Assembly (NCBI GenBank): GCA_947172705.1
Contig: CAMWCA010000001.1
Span: forward strand, 1-64,000
Reading direction: 5' to 3'
DNA: 64,000 nt
Origin: an uncultured Lachnospiraceae bacterium
Lineage (GTDB): Bacteria; Bacillota; Clostridia; Lachnospirales; Lachnospiraceae
Shown here: one piece after another, positions 8,994 to 18,399 of the stretch
Numbering within the stretch: the first letter of the stretch is position 1
Layout of the letters: each line of letters opens with the position of its first letter
The notes under the pieces: model-generated
What the model was told of the DNA's origin: nothing
Database searches by the model: none
The model's input: only the letters and a program-made list of their open reading frames with translations
Made by a program: the position numbers and the translations under genes

Positions 8994-10525
8994 GAACATT
9001 TGCAGCCCTTGACATCGGCTCGTATGAGCTGTCTATGAAAATTTTTGAGGTTTCCAGGGCAAGAGGAATGCGGGAGATCGACCATATCAGGCACAGCATT
9101 GACATGGGAACGGAGACCTACAGCACCGGAAAGCTTTCCTATGACAGAGTGGATGAGCTTTGCCGGGTGCTTCGGGAGTTTGGGGATATTATGAAATCCT
9201 ATCAGGTGGCGGATTACAGGGCTTATGGAACCAGCGCCATCAGAGAATCCAAAAACAGGGCGATTCTGTTGGATCAGATCGAGCAGAGAACGGGAATCAG
9301 GATCGAAGTGCTGAGCAACTCGGAGCAGCGTTTTCTGGATTACAAATCCATTGCTTTTCAGGGAGAGGGTTTTCAGAAGATCATCGAAAACGGAACCGCC
9401 ATTTTGGATATTGGAGGAGGGAGCATCCAGCTTTCCCTGTTTGACAATGATACCCTGGTATCTACCCAGAACCTGCGGCTGGGGGTTCTGCGGCTTCAGG
9501 AGAATCTGAATCATCTGGATGCCAGCATCAGCCGTTATGAGGAACTGATCGGAGAGATCGTAGAGTCTCAGATGAGCGTTTACAAAAAGTTGTATTTAAA
9601 GGATCGAACCATTAAAAATATCATTGTAGTGGACGATTATATTTCGGCAATTGTAAAGCGCAGAGAGACCGGTGTCCAAAAAGGCGGATTTGCAGATAAA
9701 AAGCTGATGGATCATTTTATGCAGAGCCTTCAGACCAAAAGCCTGCCGGAGCTGGCAAAAGTTTTGGATATGCCGGAGGAAAACATGATGCTTTTGTTGA
9801 TTTCCATGATTTTGCTGCGGAATATCATGGAGGATATGGGAGCGGAGCAGATCTGGGCGCCGGGGGTAACGCTGTGCGACGGAATTGCCTATGAATATGC
9901 GGAAAAGAATAAAATGATCGCCTCCCCCCATGATTTTGAGAAGGACATTATCGCCTGCGCCCAGAATATCAGCAAACGTTACAGAGGCAGTAAAAAGAGA
10001 AGCGAAACTCTGGAAAAGATAGCCCTTACGGTTTTTGACAGCATGAAGCGGGTGCATGGGCTGGATAAACGGGCGCGGCTGCTTTTGCAGATCGCCACCA
10101 TTCTTCACGACTGTGGGAAATATATCAGTATGGCGAATCTGGGGGAGTGTTCCTATAGCATTATCATGGCAACGGAGATCATAGGCTTGTCCCATCTGGA
10201 GCGGGAGATCGTTGCCAATGTGGTAAAGTACAACCATTTGGAATTTGATTATTATGAGACCAAGGGAAGCTTAAACGCCCTGGACAATGAATCTTATCTC
10301 AAGATTGCAAAGCTGATCGCCATTCTCCGTCTTGCCAACGGGCTGGATCGGAGCCACAAGCAGAAATTCAGAGATATGAGAATTTCCCTGAGAGAAGAGG
10401 AACTGGTCATCACAGTCAACACCAATGAGGATATTACACTGGAAAAGGGGCTTTTTGATGCCCGGGCGGATTTTTTTGAGGAAGTATACAATATAAGGCC
10501 TTTGATCAGGCGAAAGAGAATTTAA
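8984..10525 (+). CDS. ppx: Ppx/GppA exopolyphosphatase-family protein with C-terminal HD domain
   Basis: Removes terminal phosphate from polyphosphate or hydrolyses pppGpp; sequence cannot tell which. The ASKHA-type N-terminus shows 'ALDIGSYELSMKIFEV' and the phosphate-binding loop 'AILDIGGGSIQLSLFD'. From about residue 320 a helical HD-like domain contains 'TILHDCGKYI' and 'ANVVKYNHLEFDYY'. Its length of 513 matches two-domain enzymes. It lies directly upstream of ppk1, so synthesis and breakdown of polyphosphate are encoded together. Confidence 0.9.
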   Translation: MSVRTFAALDIGSYELSMKIFEVSRARGMREIDHIRHSIDMGTETYSTGKLSYDRVDELCRVLREFGDIMKSYQVADYRAYGTSAIRESKNRAILLDQIEQRTGIRIEVLSNSEQRFLDYKSIAFQGEGFQKIIENGTAILDIGGGSIQLSLFDNDTLVSTQNLRLGVLRLQENLNHLDASISRYEELIGEIVESQMSVYKKLYLKDRTIKNIIVVDDYISAIVKRRETGVQKGGFADKKLMDHFMQSLQTKSLPELAKVLDMPEENMMLLLISMILLRNIMEDMGAEQIWAPGVTLCDGIAYEYAEKNKMIASPHDFEKDIIACAQNISKRYRGSKKRSETLEKIALTVFDSMKRVHGLDKRARLLLQIATILHDCGKYISMANLGECSYSIIMATEIIGLSHLEREIVANVVKYNHLEFDYYETKGSLNALDNESYLKIAKLIAILRLANGLDRSHKQKFRDMRISLREEELVITVNTNEDITLEKGLFDARADFFEEVYNIRPLIRRKRI

Positions 10526-10543
10526 AAAGGAAGGGAGGCTGTT

Positions 10544-12673
10544 ATGAGTATGTCCAGATATGAAGACCCGGAATTTTACAGCAACAGAGAACTGAGCTGG
10601 ATTCTGTTTAACAGGAGAGTTTTAAGCGAAGCGAGAAATAAAAATAACCCTCTGTTTGAGAGGCTGAAGTTTTTAAGTATTACAGCGTCCAACCTGGATG
10701 AATTTTTTATGGTCCGCGTGGCATCCTTAAAAGATATGGTAAATGCAGGATATACCAAGACGGACATTGCAGGGATGACGCCCACGGAGCAGCTGCAGGC
10801 GTTGAATCAGGTGACCCATGAGCTGGTGGAGCAGCAGTATGCCACCTATAACCGGTCTATTATACCCCAGCTTCCGGCAAATGGTCTTAAGGTGATAGAA
10901 CGCCATGAGAAACTGACTCAGAAAGAAGGAGCCTATGTGGATAAATATTTTGAAGAGAATGTTTATCCGGTGCTGACGCCCATGGCGGTGGATTCCTCCA
11001 GACCCTTTCCGCTGATTCGGAATAAATCCTTAAACATTGGCGCTCTGGTACAAAAAAAGGAAGGGGATAAAGAACTGGAATTTGCCACGGTGCAGGTGCC
11101 CAGCGTCCTGCCCAGGATCGTGCCCATTCCCTCGGGAAAAGAAGGGGAAACGGTGGTGATCCTGCTGGAGGAGATCATTGAAAGAAACATTCATAAGCTT
11201 TTTCTGAATTATGATATTGTGTGCGCTTATCCCTTCCGCATTATGCGGAATGCGGATCTGTCCATTGAAGAGGACGAGGCGGAGGATCTGCTGAAGGAAA
11301 TCGAGCGTCAGTTGAAAAAAAGACAGTGGGGGCAGGCGATCCGGCTTGAAGTTGAGGAGGGGATCGATGAACGGCTGCTGGATATGATCGAGAGAGAACT
11401 GCATATTGCCAATGAAGACATTTACAGAATCGACGGTCCTCTGGATCTGACTTTTTTAATGAAAATGTATGGGCTCCCGGGCTTCGAGCATTTAAAAGAG
11501 AGAAGCTATGCGGCGCCCCAGCAGGTGCCGGAGCTTCCGCCGGAATGCGATATTTTTGAAAAGATCCGGGAAAAGGACATTTTGCTGTTTCATCCCTATG
11601 AATCCTTTAGCCCTGTGGTGGAATTTATCAGGCAGGCGGCAAGAGATCCGGAGGTGCTTGCCATCAAGCAGACCCTTTACCGGGTCAGCGGCAATTCCCC
11701 TATTATTGCGGCTCTCGCCCAGGCGGCGGAGAATGGAAAACAGGTTTCCGTTCTGGTGGAATTGAAGGCAAGATTTGATGAGGAGAACAACATTGTATGG
11801 GCAAAAATGCTGGAGAAAGCAGGATGCCATGTGATCTATGGGCTGGTAGGGCTTAAGACTCACAGCAAGATCACCCTGGTGGTGCGCCGGGAGGAAGACG
11901 GCATCAGAAGATACGTACATCTGGGAACCGGTAATTACAATGATGCAACCGCAAAGCTTTATACGGACATTGGTCTTTTGACCTGCGCCTCCGCCATCGG
12001 CGAGGATGCTACCGCGGTATTCAATATGCTTTCCGGTTATTCGGAGCCCCTTGGCTGGAACAAGCTGTCTGTGGCGCCTTTGTGGCTGAAGGATCGTTTC
12101 CTGTTTTTGATTGGAAGGGAAAAGGAGAATGCCCTGGCAGGCAGAGGCGGTCATATCATTGCCAAAATGAACAGTCTGTGCGATCAGGATGTGATCAGGG
12201 CGCTCTATGAGGCGGCAGCGGCAGGGGTGAAGATTGAGCTGATCATCAGAGGGATCTGCTGCTTAAAGACAGGGCTGCCGGGGATAGGCGACCGTATTAA
12301 AGTTCGCTCCATTGTGGGAAACTTTCTGGAACACAGCCGTATCTTTTACTTTGAAAATGGCGGAAAAGCGGAGTACTATTGCGCCAGCGCTGACTGGATG
12401 CCAAGAAATCTGGAACGCCGGGTGGAGATCATGTTCCCCATTGACAGACCTGAATTGCAAAAGAAGCTGATGACGATTCTTCAGATGCAGCTTAAGGATA
12501 CGGTCAAAGCGCATATTCTGACCCCTCAGGGCGTCTATGAAAAAGTGGATAAGAGAGGAAAGGGAACCTTTAATTCTCAGCTGGCATTCTGCGATATGGC
12601 TGTGGAAGCGGCAAAAAAGCAGGAGGAGCAGGTGAACAGCAGGATATTTATCCCGGAGATGCATCATGAATAA
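10544..12673 (+). CDS. ppk1: Polyphosphate kinase 1
   Basis: Reversibly transfers the gamma-phosphate of ATP to polyphosphate. The 709-residue protein has the N-terminal 'NRELSWILFNRRVLSEA' block, the 'SNLDEFFMVRVASLKD' segment and the phospholipase-D-like core. The core includes 'GLKTHSKITLVVRR', whose His is the expected phosphorylated residue, and 'RYVHLGTGNYNDATA'. A GGAAGGGAGG site precedes the ATG. It overlaps maf by 8 bases. Confidence 0.96.
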   Translation: MSMSRYEDPEFYSNRELSWILFNRRVLSEARNKNNPLFERLKFLSITASNLDEFFMVRVASLKDMVNAGYTKTDIAGMTPTEQLQALNQVTHELVEQQYATYNRSIIPQLPANGLKVIERHEKLTQKEGAYVDKYFEENVYPVLTPMAVDSSRPFPLIRNKSLNIGALVQKKEGDKELEFATVQVPSVLPRIVPIPSGKEGETVVILLEEIIERNIHKLFLNYDIVCAYPFRIMRNADLSIEEDEAEDLLKEIERQLKKRQWGQAIRLEVEEGIDERLLDMIERELHIANEDIYRIDGPLDLTFLMKMYGLPGFEHLKERSYAAPQQVPELPPECDIFEKIREKDILLFHPYESFSPVVEFIRQAARDPEVLAIKQTLYRVSGNSPIIAALAQAAENGKQVSVLVELKARFDEENNIVWAKMLEKAGCHVIYGLVGLKTHSKITLVVRREEDGIRRYVHLGTGNYNDATAKLYTDIGLLTCASAIGEDATAVFNMLSGYSEPLGWNKLSVAPLWLKDRFLFLIGREKENALAGRGGHIIAKMNSLCDQDVIRALYEAAAAGVKIELIIRGICCLKTGLPGIGDRIKVRSIVGNFLEHSRIFYFENGGKAEYYCASADWMPRNLERRVEIMFPIDRPELQKKLMTILQMQLKDTVKAHILTPQGVYEKVDKRGKGTFNSQLAFCDMAVEAAKKQEEQVNSRIFIPEMHHE

Positions 12674-13244
12674 GATCATATTGGCTTCCGCTTCCCCCAG
12701 AAGGAGGGAATTGCTGGAGCAGATAGGCTTGGAATTTGAAGTGATTCCAAGCGACATAGAGGAAAAACCTCAAAACCGGATACCCTGTGAGATGGTGATG
12801 GAACTTTCAGCGGTGAAAGCGGAGGATGTTTTTGGGCGCCTTTCCGGGGAAAAGAAAAATTCTGCGATAGTGCTGGGTGCGGATACCGTGGTCGCCCTTG
12901 GAGACCAGATCATGGGCAAGCCCGGAAGCAGAGAGCGCGCGGAGACAATGCTGACCCTTTTGCAGGGGAAGACCCATCAGGTATATACAGGTGTAACGCT
13001 GATTTGCCAAAAGGAAGGGGTTCCGGTACAGGTTTCCTTTTATGAGCGTACAGATGTGGCCATGTATCCCATGAGTGGCGAGGAAATACGTGCCTATGTG
13101 GATACCGGGGAGCCTATGGACAAGGCGGGCGCCTATGGCATTCAGGGAAAGTGCGCCGTTTTCATAAAGGAAATTCAGGGAGACTATTACAATGTGGTAG
13201 GGCTTCCTGTTGCCAGACTATATCAGGAGATGAAGAAGCTATGA
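12666..13244 (+). CDS. maf: Maf-family nucleotide pyrophosphatase
   Basis: Maf proteins hydrolyse non-canonical or pyrimidine nucleoside triphosphates and have been linked to septum control. The 192-residue length and 'ILASASPRRRELLEQIGLEF', 'VLGADTVVALGDQIMGKP', 'YTGVTL' and 'DKAGAYGIQGKCAVFI' blocks are canonical. It starts inside the end of ppk1 and its stop overlaps the ATG of the next gene as ATGA. Confidence 0.95.
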   Translation: MNKIILASASPRRRELLEQIGLEFEVIPSDIEEKPQNRIPCEMVMELSAVKAEDVFGRLSGEKKNSAIVLGADTVVALGDQIMGKPGSRERAETMLTLLQGKTHQVYTGVTLICQKEGVPVQVSFYERTDVAMYPMSGEEIRAYVDTGEPMDKAGAYGIQGKCAVFIKEIQGDYYNVVGLPVARLYQEMKKL

Positions 13245-14038
13245 TCAAATTGATTGCGTCGGATGTAGACGGGACTTTAATTCAGGATTCCACGCCGGAT
13301 CTGTATCCTGAGATGGTGCAGACCATCCGGGCTTTAAAGGAAAAAGGAATTCTGTTCTGTGCCGCAAGCGGAAGACAGTATGAAAGCTTGAAAAATGTGT
13401 TCCGGGACGTGGCGGAGGAGATCGCTTACATTGCGGAGAATGGCGCCCATATCCGTTACAGACATCAGAACATTTCCGTTACGCCCATGAAACGGGCGCA
13501 TATTGAGGGGATTATGCAAATGCTCCGCCCATATTACGGGGAATGTGAAGCCGTGATCTCTACGGCGCAGGGGGCTTTGGTAGAAAGTAAAAACCAGGAC
13601 TTTATCGATCTGCTGAAATACGGATATCATAATACCTTCCGGCTGGTGGAGGATGTGCTTAAGGAAAAGGCGGATATCATTAAGATTGCAGTCTACCGGA
13701 AGGAAAGCATCCGTGCGCTTGGGGAAAGCCTTTTTATCCCAACCTGGTCTTCCCAGGTGAAGGCATGTATGGCGGGAGAGGAATGGGTGGATTTCATGGA
13801 TCGCTCAGTAGACAAAGGCAAGGGGTTGAAGATTCTGGAGGAGTATTTGGGCATAAGCAAAGAGGAGACCATGGCGTTTGGCGACAATGACAACGATATC
13901 GGCATGATGCTTGCCGCAGGGGAGAGCTATGCGGTGGACACGGCAACAGACCAGGTGAAGGCGGCGGCAGGCAGCATCTGCCCCGGCTGGCGCGAAAAAG
14001 GAGTTTTTCAAATTATAAATACAAAAATTTTGGGATAG
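13241..14038 (+). CDS. Cof-type HAD-superfamily phosphatase
   Basis: Motif I 'IASDVDGTLIQDS', a motif II-like 'FCAASGRQYESL' and motif III/IV 'MAFGDNDNDIGMMLAAGESYAV' define a HAD IIB (Cof) phosphatase of 265 residues. The track ORF begins 30 codons earlier inside maf; the true start is ATG 13241, which forms an ATGA overlap with the maf stop. Substrates in this family are phosphosugars or nucleotides and cannot be predicted here. Confidence 0.92.
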   Translation: MIKLIASDVDGTLIQDSTPDLYPEMVQTIRALKEKGILFCAASGRQYESLKNVFRDVAEEIAYIAENGAHIRYRHQNISVTPMKRAHIEGIMQMLRPYYGECEAVISTAQGALVESKNQDFIDLLKYGYHNTFRLVEDVLKEKADIIKIAVYRKESIRALGESLFIPTWSSQVKACMAGEEWVDFMDRSVDKGKGLKILEEYLGISKEETMAFGDNDNDIGMMLAAGESYAVDTATDQVKAAAGSICPGWREKGVFQIINTKILG

Positions 14039-14041
14039 GTA

Positions 14042-14071
14042 TTGACTTAAATAAATAGAATACAGCATAAT
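14042..14071 (+). promoter_or_regulatory. Promoter for the 88-residue protein and CPBP protease genes
   Basis: TTGACT and CATAAT are separated by 18 bases in the 71-base intergenic gap; the next gene starts 39 bases downstream behind AGGAGAAC. Confidence 0.5.
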
Positions 14072-14109
14072 AATATTAGCAATTAAATTTTGTCATAGGA
14101 GAACAGGTT

Positions 14110-14376
14110 ATGCATGAATTTGATGATGCGGTATTACAATGTTTTTTGGACAATCAGAGGCAGTTGTTTCCGGAGGAGGATGTGGCGTCCAATCTGGAGG
14201 AAGCGGAGGCGTTTTTGGAGGAATGCCTTGCCGTTGTGGTGAATTCCGTGGAAGAAGTATGGGAATTCTTTGAAGAAGAAGGCGTTGATGTGGAGAATGT
14301 GAAGGGAGAAGAAATTCTGGAAGCGGATGAGGTGTTTGATATTGGAGATGGCAGATATCTCATTGTAGAAGGATAA
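14110..14376 (+). CDS. Small acidic protein of unknown function
   Basis: An 88-residue, strongly acidic protein without signal peptide or membrane segment. It opens with 'MHEFDDAVLQCFLDNQRQLF', continues through several Glu-rich helices and ends with a short strand 'GDGRYLIVEG'. I recognise the pattern as recurrent in Lachnospiraceae but know no function. A clear AGGAGAAC ribosome site precedes the ATG. It is cotranscribed with the CPBP protease gene, which starts nine bases later. Confidence 0.7.
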   Translation: MHEFDDAVLQCFLDNQRQLFPEEDVASNLEEAEAFLEECLAVVVNSVEEVWEFFEEEGVDVENVKGEEILEADEVFDIGDGRYLIVEG

Positions 14377-14384
14377 CAGAAAAG

Positions 14385-15323
14385 ATGGAAAAGCAGACAA
14401 ACAAAAATACCAGGCAGATCGTGATCTATCTTTTGATTACTTTTATTCTTACTTATGCAGTAGAAATTTTCCTGATCATGCCCATGGCAGGGAGCACGGA
14501 TCTGCTGCTGGCTTCTCTGGCGCAGGCATTGAAGGCGGGGGTGATGATGATACCGGCTTTCGGAGCGTTGACGGCACGGCTTGTGACGGGAGAAAAACTG
14601 AGCAAAGAGAATTTGATGCTTTCCTTTCACTTTAAGGGAAATCTGAAATATTATGGGCTTGCCTGGTTTGGCATGGCTTTTTTGATCGCATTTGGGGCGG
14701 CGCTGTATTTTTTGATTTTTCCCAGGCAGTTTGATCCCAATATGGGTTATATAAAAAGCTTACTGGAAGCCCAGCAAAGCGCACTGGGACAGACCGGAGA
14801 GATATCCCAAAGCATGGTGGTGCAGGTCGTGGCAGTTCAGATGCTTATGGGTGTGTTCCTTTCTCCTTTTTTGAATGCCATTCCCTGCTTTGGAGAGGAG
14901 TGGGGCTGGAGAGGCTTTCTCCTGCCAAAATTGTTGAAGCGCTTTAAAGTAGTGCCCTCCCTTCTTTTAAGCGGAGTAATCTGGGGGCTGTGGCATGCGC
15001 CGCTGATCGTAGCCGGGCACAATTACGGAATTGGTTATCGGGGCTTCCCTTACCTGGGAATTTTTGCCATGTGTGTGTTCTGCATTGTGGTGGGAATTAT
15101 TTTATCCTATGTAACGATCAAGACAGAAAGCTGCATTCCGGCGATCATGGGGCATGGAACATTGAATGGTCTTGCATCTGCAGGTATATGTTTTGTATCC
15201 CTTCAAAATCCTTATAATGTATTTGTAGGACCGTTGCCGGTAGGCGTTATCGGAGGCGCGGGATTGATTTTGACAGCTGCCCTGCTGCTATATAAGTTAT
15301 ACAGGGAAGAAAAAAGCGCTTGA
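14385..15323 (+). CDS. CPBP-family intramembrane glutamic protease
   Basis: A 312-residue polytopic membrane protein. The CPBP (ABI/Rce1-like) catalytic motifs are present in order: 'EEWGWRGFLLPKLLKRF' with the catalytic Glu pair, 'WGLWHAP' with the first His, and 'IMGHGTLNG' with the second. About eight hydrophobic segments surround them. Family members cleave within membranes or act in bacteriocin immunity; the substrate here is unknown. The infC operon promoter overlaps its stop codon. Confidence 0.9.
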   Translation: MEKQTNKNTRQIVIYLLITFILTYAVEIFLIMPMAGSTDLLLASLAQALKAGVMMIPAFGALTARLVTGEKLSKENLMLSFHFKGNLKYYGLAWFGMAFLIAFGAALYFLIFPRQFDPNMGYIKSLLEAQQSALGQTGEISQSMVVQVVAVQMLMGVFLSPFLNAIPCFGEEWGWRGFLLPKLLKRFKVVPSLLLSGVIWGLWHAPLIVAGHNYGIGYRGFPYLGIFAMCVFCIVVGIILSYVTIKTESCIPAIMGHGTLNGLASAGICFVSLQNPYNVFVGPLPVGVIGGAGLILTAALLLYKLYREEKSA

Positions 15324-15348
15324 CAATTCCTTTATATGGTGTTAAAGT
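15320..15348 (+). promoter_or_regulatory. Strong promoter of the infC-rpmI-rplT operon
   Basis: A perfect TTGACA overlaps the CPBP stop codon and is followed after 17 bases by TAAAGT. The transcript would carry a leader of about 180 bases before infC. Confidence 0.65.
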
Positions 15349-15385
15349 AAATGAGCATGCGGAAAACGCAGGTACATGAAGCAGA

Positions 15386-15510
15386 GTATCCACTCTCACC
15401 CTGTGGCAATCGGGCTTACAGGCGTTTATCATTTTTAACTTTGCGCTTATATAAGGTTTATTGCGCTATAGTTGTGAGGTTTAGTGGATAGGTATGCTAT
15501 CCACTTTTTT
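15386..15510 (+). promoter_or_regulatory. infC leader with terminator / antiterminator hairpins
   Basis: The stem AGTGGATAG (15483-15491) and CTATCCACT (15497-15505) with a GTATG loop and six Ts form an intrinsic terminator about 28 bases before the start codon. The upstream segment GTATCCACT (15386-15394) can instead pair with the 5' arm AGTGGATAG, so the leader has two exclusive folds. This matches the known use of leader attenuation by L20 in Firmicutes infC operons, although I did not test the L20-leader consensus. Confidence 0.7.
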
Positions 15511-15537
15511 AGTTCATGAGGTAGGGAGGATACAGCC

Positions 15538-16044
15538 ATTAGCGAATTATTCATTAACGAACAAATCAGAGACAAGGAAGTGCGTGTTGTCGGAGAAAAC
15601 GGCGAACAGCTGGGAATCATGTCTTCAAGGGAAGCATTACAGATGGCAGAGGAAGCAGGCGTGGATCTTGTAAAGATCGCACCCACCGCCAAGCCCCCTG
15701 TGTGCAAGCTTGTTGATTACGGGAAGTATAAATATGAGCAGACCCGTAAGGAGAAGGAAGCGAAGAAAAAACAGAGAGTAATTGAAGTGAAGGAAATCCG
15801 CCTGTCTCCTAATATTGATACCAATGACCTTAATACCAAAATGAATGCAGCAAGAAAATTTATCTCCAAAGGAGACAGAGTGAAGATTACTTTAAGATTC
15901 CGGGGACGTGAAATGGCGCATATGGCAAACAGCAAGCATATTCTGGACGATTTTGCCGAGGCTCTTTCCGATATATGCGTGGTTGAAAAAGCGCCCAAGG
16001 TGGAAGGAAGAAGTATGACAATGTTTTTAACTGAAAAGCGTTAG
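15538..16044 (+). CDS. infC: Translation initiation factor IF-3 (AUU start)
   Basis: IF-3 binds the 30S subunit and discriminates against non-canonical start codons. The track begins at an internal GTG (15580), but in frame 14 codons upstream ATT 15538 lies behind GGGAGGATACAGCC and adds 'SELFINEQIRDKEVR', the universal IF-3 N-terminus. The result is 168 residues, the usual length. AUU starts in infC are the classic basis of IF-3 autoregulation. Downstream lie rpmI and rplT. Confidence 0.95.
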   Translation: MSELFINEQIRDKEVRVVGENGEQLGIMSSREALQMAEEAGVDLVKIAPTAKPPVCKLVDYGKYKYEQTRKEKEAKKKQRVIEVKEIRLSPNIDTNDLNTKMNAARKFISKGDRVKITLRFRGREMAHMANSKHILDDFAEALSDICVVEKAPKVEGRSMTMFLTEKR

Positions 16045-16119
16045 CCTGGCAGTTAAAATAGAAGGCGGAGGACATGCCCGCCAATGGAAATTTAAATTAG
16101 TATACAGGAGGAAACAGTT

Positions 16120-16317
16120 ATGCCCAAAATGAAAACAAGCAAATCGGCTGCAAAGCGTTTTAAAGCTACAGGAACAGGTAAATTGAAAAGAAGCAAAGCT
16201 TACAAGAGCCATATCTTAACCAAGAAGACTACCAAGAGGAAAAGAAATTTAAGACAGCCTGCAATTACAGATAAGACAAATGTTAAGAATATGAAGAAGA
16301 TTTTACCCTATTTATAA
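16120..16317 (+). CDS. rpmI: 50S ribosomal protein L35
   Basis: The 65-residue basic protein '[20 protein letters not shown]' is a full-length L35, with the C-terminal 'MKKILPYL'. A GGAGG site precedes the ATG. It is the second gene of the infC operon. Confidence 0.98.
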   Translation: MPKMKTSKSAAKRFKATGTGKLKRSKAYKSHILTKKTTKRKRNLRQPAITDKTNVKNMKKILPYL

Positions 16318-16347
16318 GTTTCATAAGTCGTAAGGAGGATATAAGAG

Positions 16348-16704
16348 ATGGCAAGAATTAAAGGCGGCATGAACGCCAAGAAAAAACACAATAGAGTATT
16401 AAAGCTTGCGAAAGGCTACAGAGGAGCCAGAAGCAAACAGTACAGAGTAGCAAAGCAGTCCGTAATGAGAGCGTTAGCTTCTTCCTATGCAGGACGCAAG
16501 GAGAGAAAGCGTCAGTTCAGACGTCTTTGGATCGCACGAATTAATGCGGCAGCAAGGATGAACGGTTTATCTTACAGCAAATTTATGCATGGACTGAAGC
16601 TTGCAGAGGTAGAGGTCAACAGAAAGATGCTTGCAGAGCTTGCGGTAAATGATGCGGAAGGCTTCAAGACATTGGCAGACCTGGCAAAGAGCAAAATTGC
16701 ATAA
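16348..16704 (+). CDS. rplT: 50S ribosomal protein L20
   Basis: The 118-residue protein has the L20 landmarks '[19 protein letters not shown]' and '[19 protein letters not shown]'. L20 binds 23S rRNA early in assembly and, in Firmicutes, the leader of its own operon. It is the last gene of the operon, followed by a strong terminator. Confidence 0.98.
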   Translation: MARIKGGMNAKKKHNRVLKLAKGYRGARSKQYRVAKQSVMRALASSYAGRKERKRQFRRLWIARINAAARMNGLSYSKFMHGLKLAEVEVNRKMLAELAVNDAEGFKTLADLAKSKIA

Positions 16705-16729
16705 AATAAATTTGAAAATGTTTTAAACC

Positions 16730-16762
16730 AAAGACCTTATTCCAGTTAATAAGGTCTTTTTT
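16730..16762 (+). terminator. Intrinsic terminator of the infC operon
   Basis: A perfect 12-bp stem, AAAGACCTTATT paired with AATAAGGTCTTT around a six-base loop, runs into a T tract 26 bases after the rplT stop. Confidence 0.9.
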
Positions 16763-16825
16763 CTATAGGAAACATGTGATATGATTGCTTTATATTGTAA
16801 GGAAGCAAATACAGGGAGGAATGAG

Positions 16826-18325
16826 ATGAGGGCGCTTAGGCATTTGGAACCCAGGGATGTTTTTTATTATTTTGAAGAAATCAGCCGAATTCCCCACGGA
16901 TCAGGCAATACGGATCAGATCAGCAATTATCTGGCAGCGTTTGCCAGAGAGAAAAATCTTGAACATTATCAGGATGAAATAGGAAATGTAATCATCATGA
17001 AAGAAGCAACTCCGGGCTACGAGGATCATCCGCCGGTTATGCTGCAGGGGCACATGGATATGGTTGCGGTAAAAAAGCCGGAATCCCCAATCGATATGGA
17101 GAAGGAGGGGCTGAAGCTGGCGGTGGACGGCGACAGACTGATCGCCCAGGGAACCAGCCTGGGAGGCGATGATGGCATTGCCATTGCTTATGGGCTTGCA
17201 CTCCTTGCAGGCAGTCAATATCAGCACCCCAGAGTGGAACTGGTGGTCACGGTGGATGAAGAGGTCGGAATGGATGGAGCGAGAGCTTTGGATGTTTCGC
17301 CTCTGAAAGCAAAACGGCTGATCAATCTGGATTCAGAGGAAGAAGGAATTTTCCTTGCAGGCTGTGCCGGCGGCGCAAGGGTCAATTATTACTTTGACCA
17401 TGAGAGAAGATCAAGAAAAGGGCTTTGCTGTGAAGTCCGCGTAGAGGGCTTAAAGGGCGGACATTCAGGGGAAGAGATCAATAAAGAACGGGGAAACGGC
17501 ATTTGCCTTTTGGGAAGAGTTCTTGCAAGGCTTTCAGGGAAATTGGATATTTGCATTGAGGACCTGGAGGGCGGCGTGGCGGACAATGCCATTCCAGGCC
17601 ATGCAGCTGCCCGCATTCTGCTGACCGGCTATAAAAACGGAAACAGCAGACAGAAGAGCATGCAGGGCGAGTTTTCCGAGCAGGAATGTCTGGCGCTTTT
17701 TAAGCATACCTGTGAGAAGCTTGGCAGAGAGTTTCAGACGGAATTGGCGGAAAAGGACGGCGGAGTATGTGTTAAGACGCATTCCCAGGGAACAGGGGAG
17801 AGAATGGTTGTGGAAGAGGAGGCAAGCAGCCGGCTGATCGCCATGTTGAACGGACTTCCCCATGGGGTTCAGGCAATGAGCAGCGCCATGCCGGGCTTAG
17901 TGGAAACCTCTCTTAATCCTGGATTACTTTCCATGAATGAGCATCAGGTAAACATAGGGATATCTGTGCGCAGTTCTTTTGACAGCGCAAAGCAGGCATT
18001 GATCAGACAGCTTCAAAGTATCGCCCAGCTTGCAGGAGCAAAAACAGAGGTGACCGGTGAATATCCTGGCTGGGCATATAAAAAAGAGTCGCCTTTGCGG
18101 GATAAAATGGTGGAAGTATATGAAGAAATGTATCAGGCAAAGCCGATGGTCAGGGCGATCCATGCAGGCGTGGAATGTGGTCTGCTTGCCCATAAAATAC
18201 ATGGGCTGGACTGCGTGTCCATAGGACCTGATATGAAAAATATTCATACCGCGGAAGAGGAACTTTGCATTTCTTCTGCAGAAAGAGTCTGGAAGTATCT
18301 TTTAAGGCTCTTACAGGCACTGTAG
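16826..18325 (+). CDS. pepD: Aminoacyl-histidine dipeptidase (M20 family)
   Basis: A cytosolic zinc dipeptidase of the PepD type. Metal-binding segments are visible as 'MLQGHMDMVAVKK', 'GTSLGGDDGIAIAYGLALL', 'VTVDEEVGMDGA', 'NLDSEEEG' and the late 'IHAGVECGLL'. ATG 16826 follows AGGGAGGAATGAG and replaces the track start 45 bases upstream, giving 499 residues, the usual PepD length. It stands alone between the rplT terminator and the transporter gene. Confidence 0.93.
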   Translation: MRALRHLEPRDVFYYFEEISRIPHGSGNTDQISNYLAAFAREKNLEHYQDEIGNVIIMKEATPGYEDHPPVMLQGHMDMVAVKKPESPIDMEKEGLKLAVDGDRLIAQGTSLGGDDGIAIAYGLALLAGSQYQHPRVELVVTVDEEVGMDGARALDVSPLKAKRLINLDSEEEGIFLAGCAGGARVNYYFDHERRSRKGLCCEVRVEGLKGGHSGEEINKERGNGICLLGRVLARLSGKLDICIEDLEGGVADNAIPGHAAARILLTGYKNGNSRQKSMQGEFSEQECLALFKHTCEKLGREFQTELAEKDGGVCVKTHSQGTGERMVVEEEASSRLIAMLNGLPHGVQAMSSAMPGLVETSLNPGLLSMNEHQVNIGISVRSSFDSAKQALIRQLQSIAQLAGAKTEVTGEYPGWAYKKESPLRDKMVEVYEEMYQAKPMVRAIHAGVECGLLAHKIHGLDCVSIGPDMKNIHTAEEELCISSAERVWKYLLRLLQAL

Positions 18326-18399
18326 AAAATCGGATAAGGAGATTACTGTGAAAATGCTGACGCCCAAATTTGCAGGTGTTGGCAGCATGGAGGATTACT

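Noticed and set aside
15580-15582. Track start (GTG) for infC
   Set aside because: It would remove the conserved N-terminus; the AUU start 42 bases upstream has a GGGAGG site and restores normal length.
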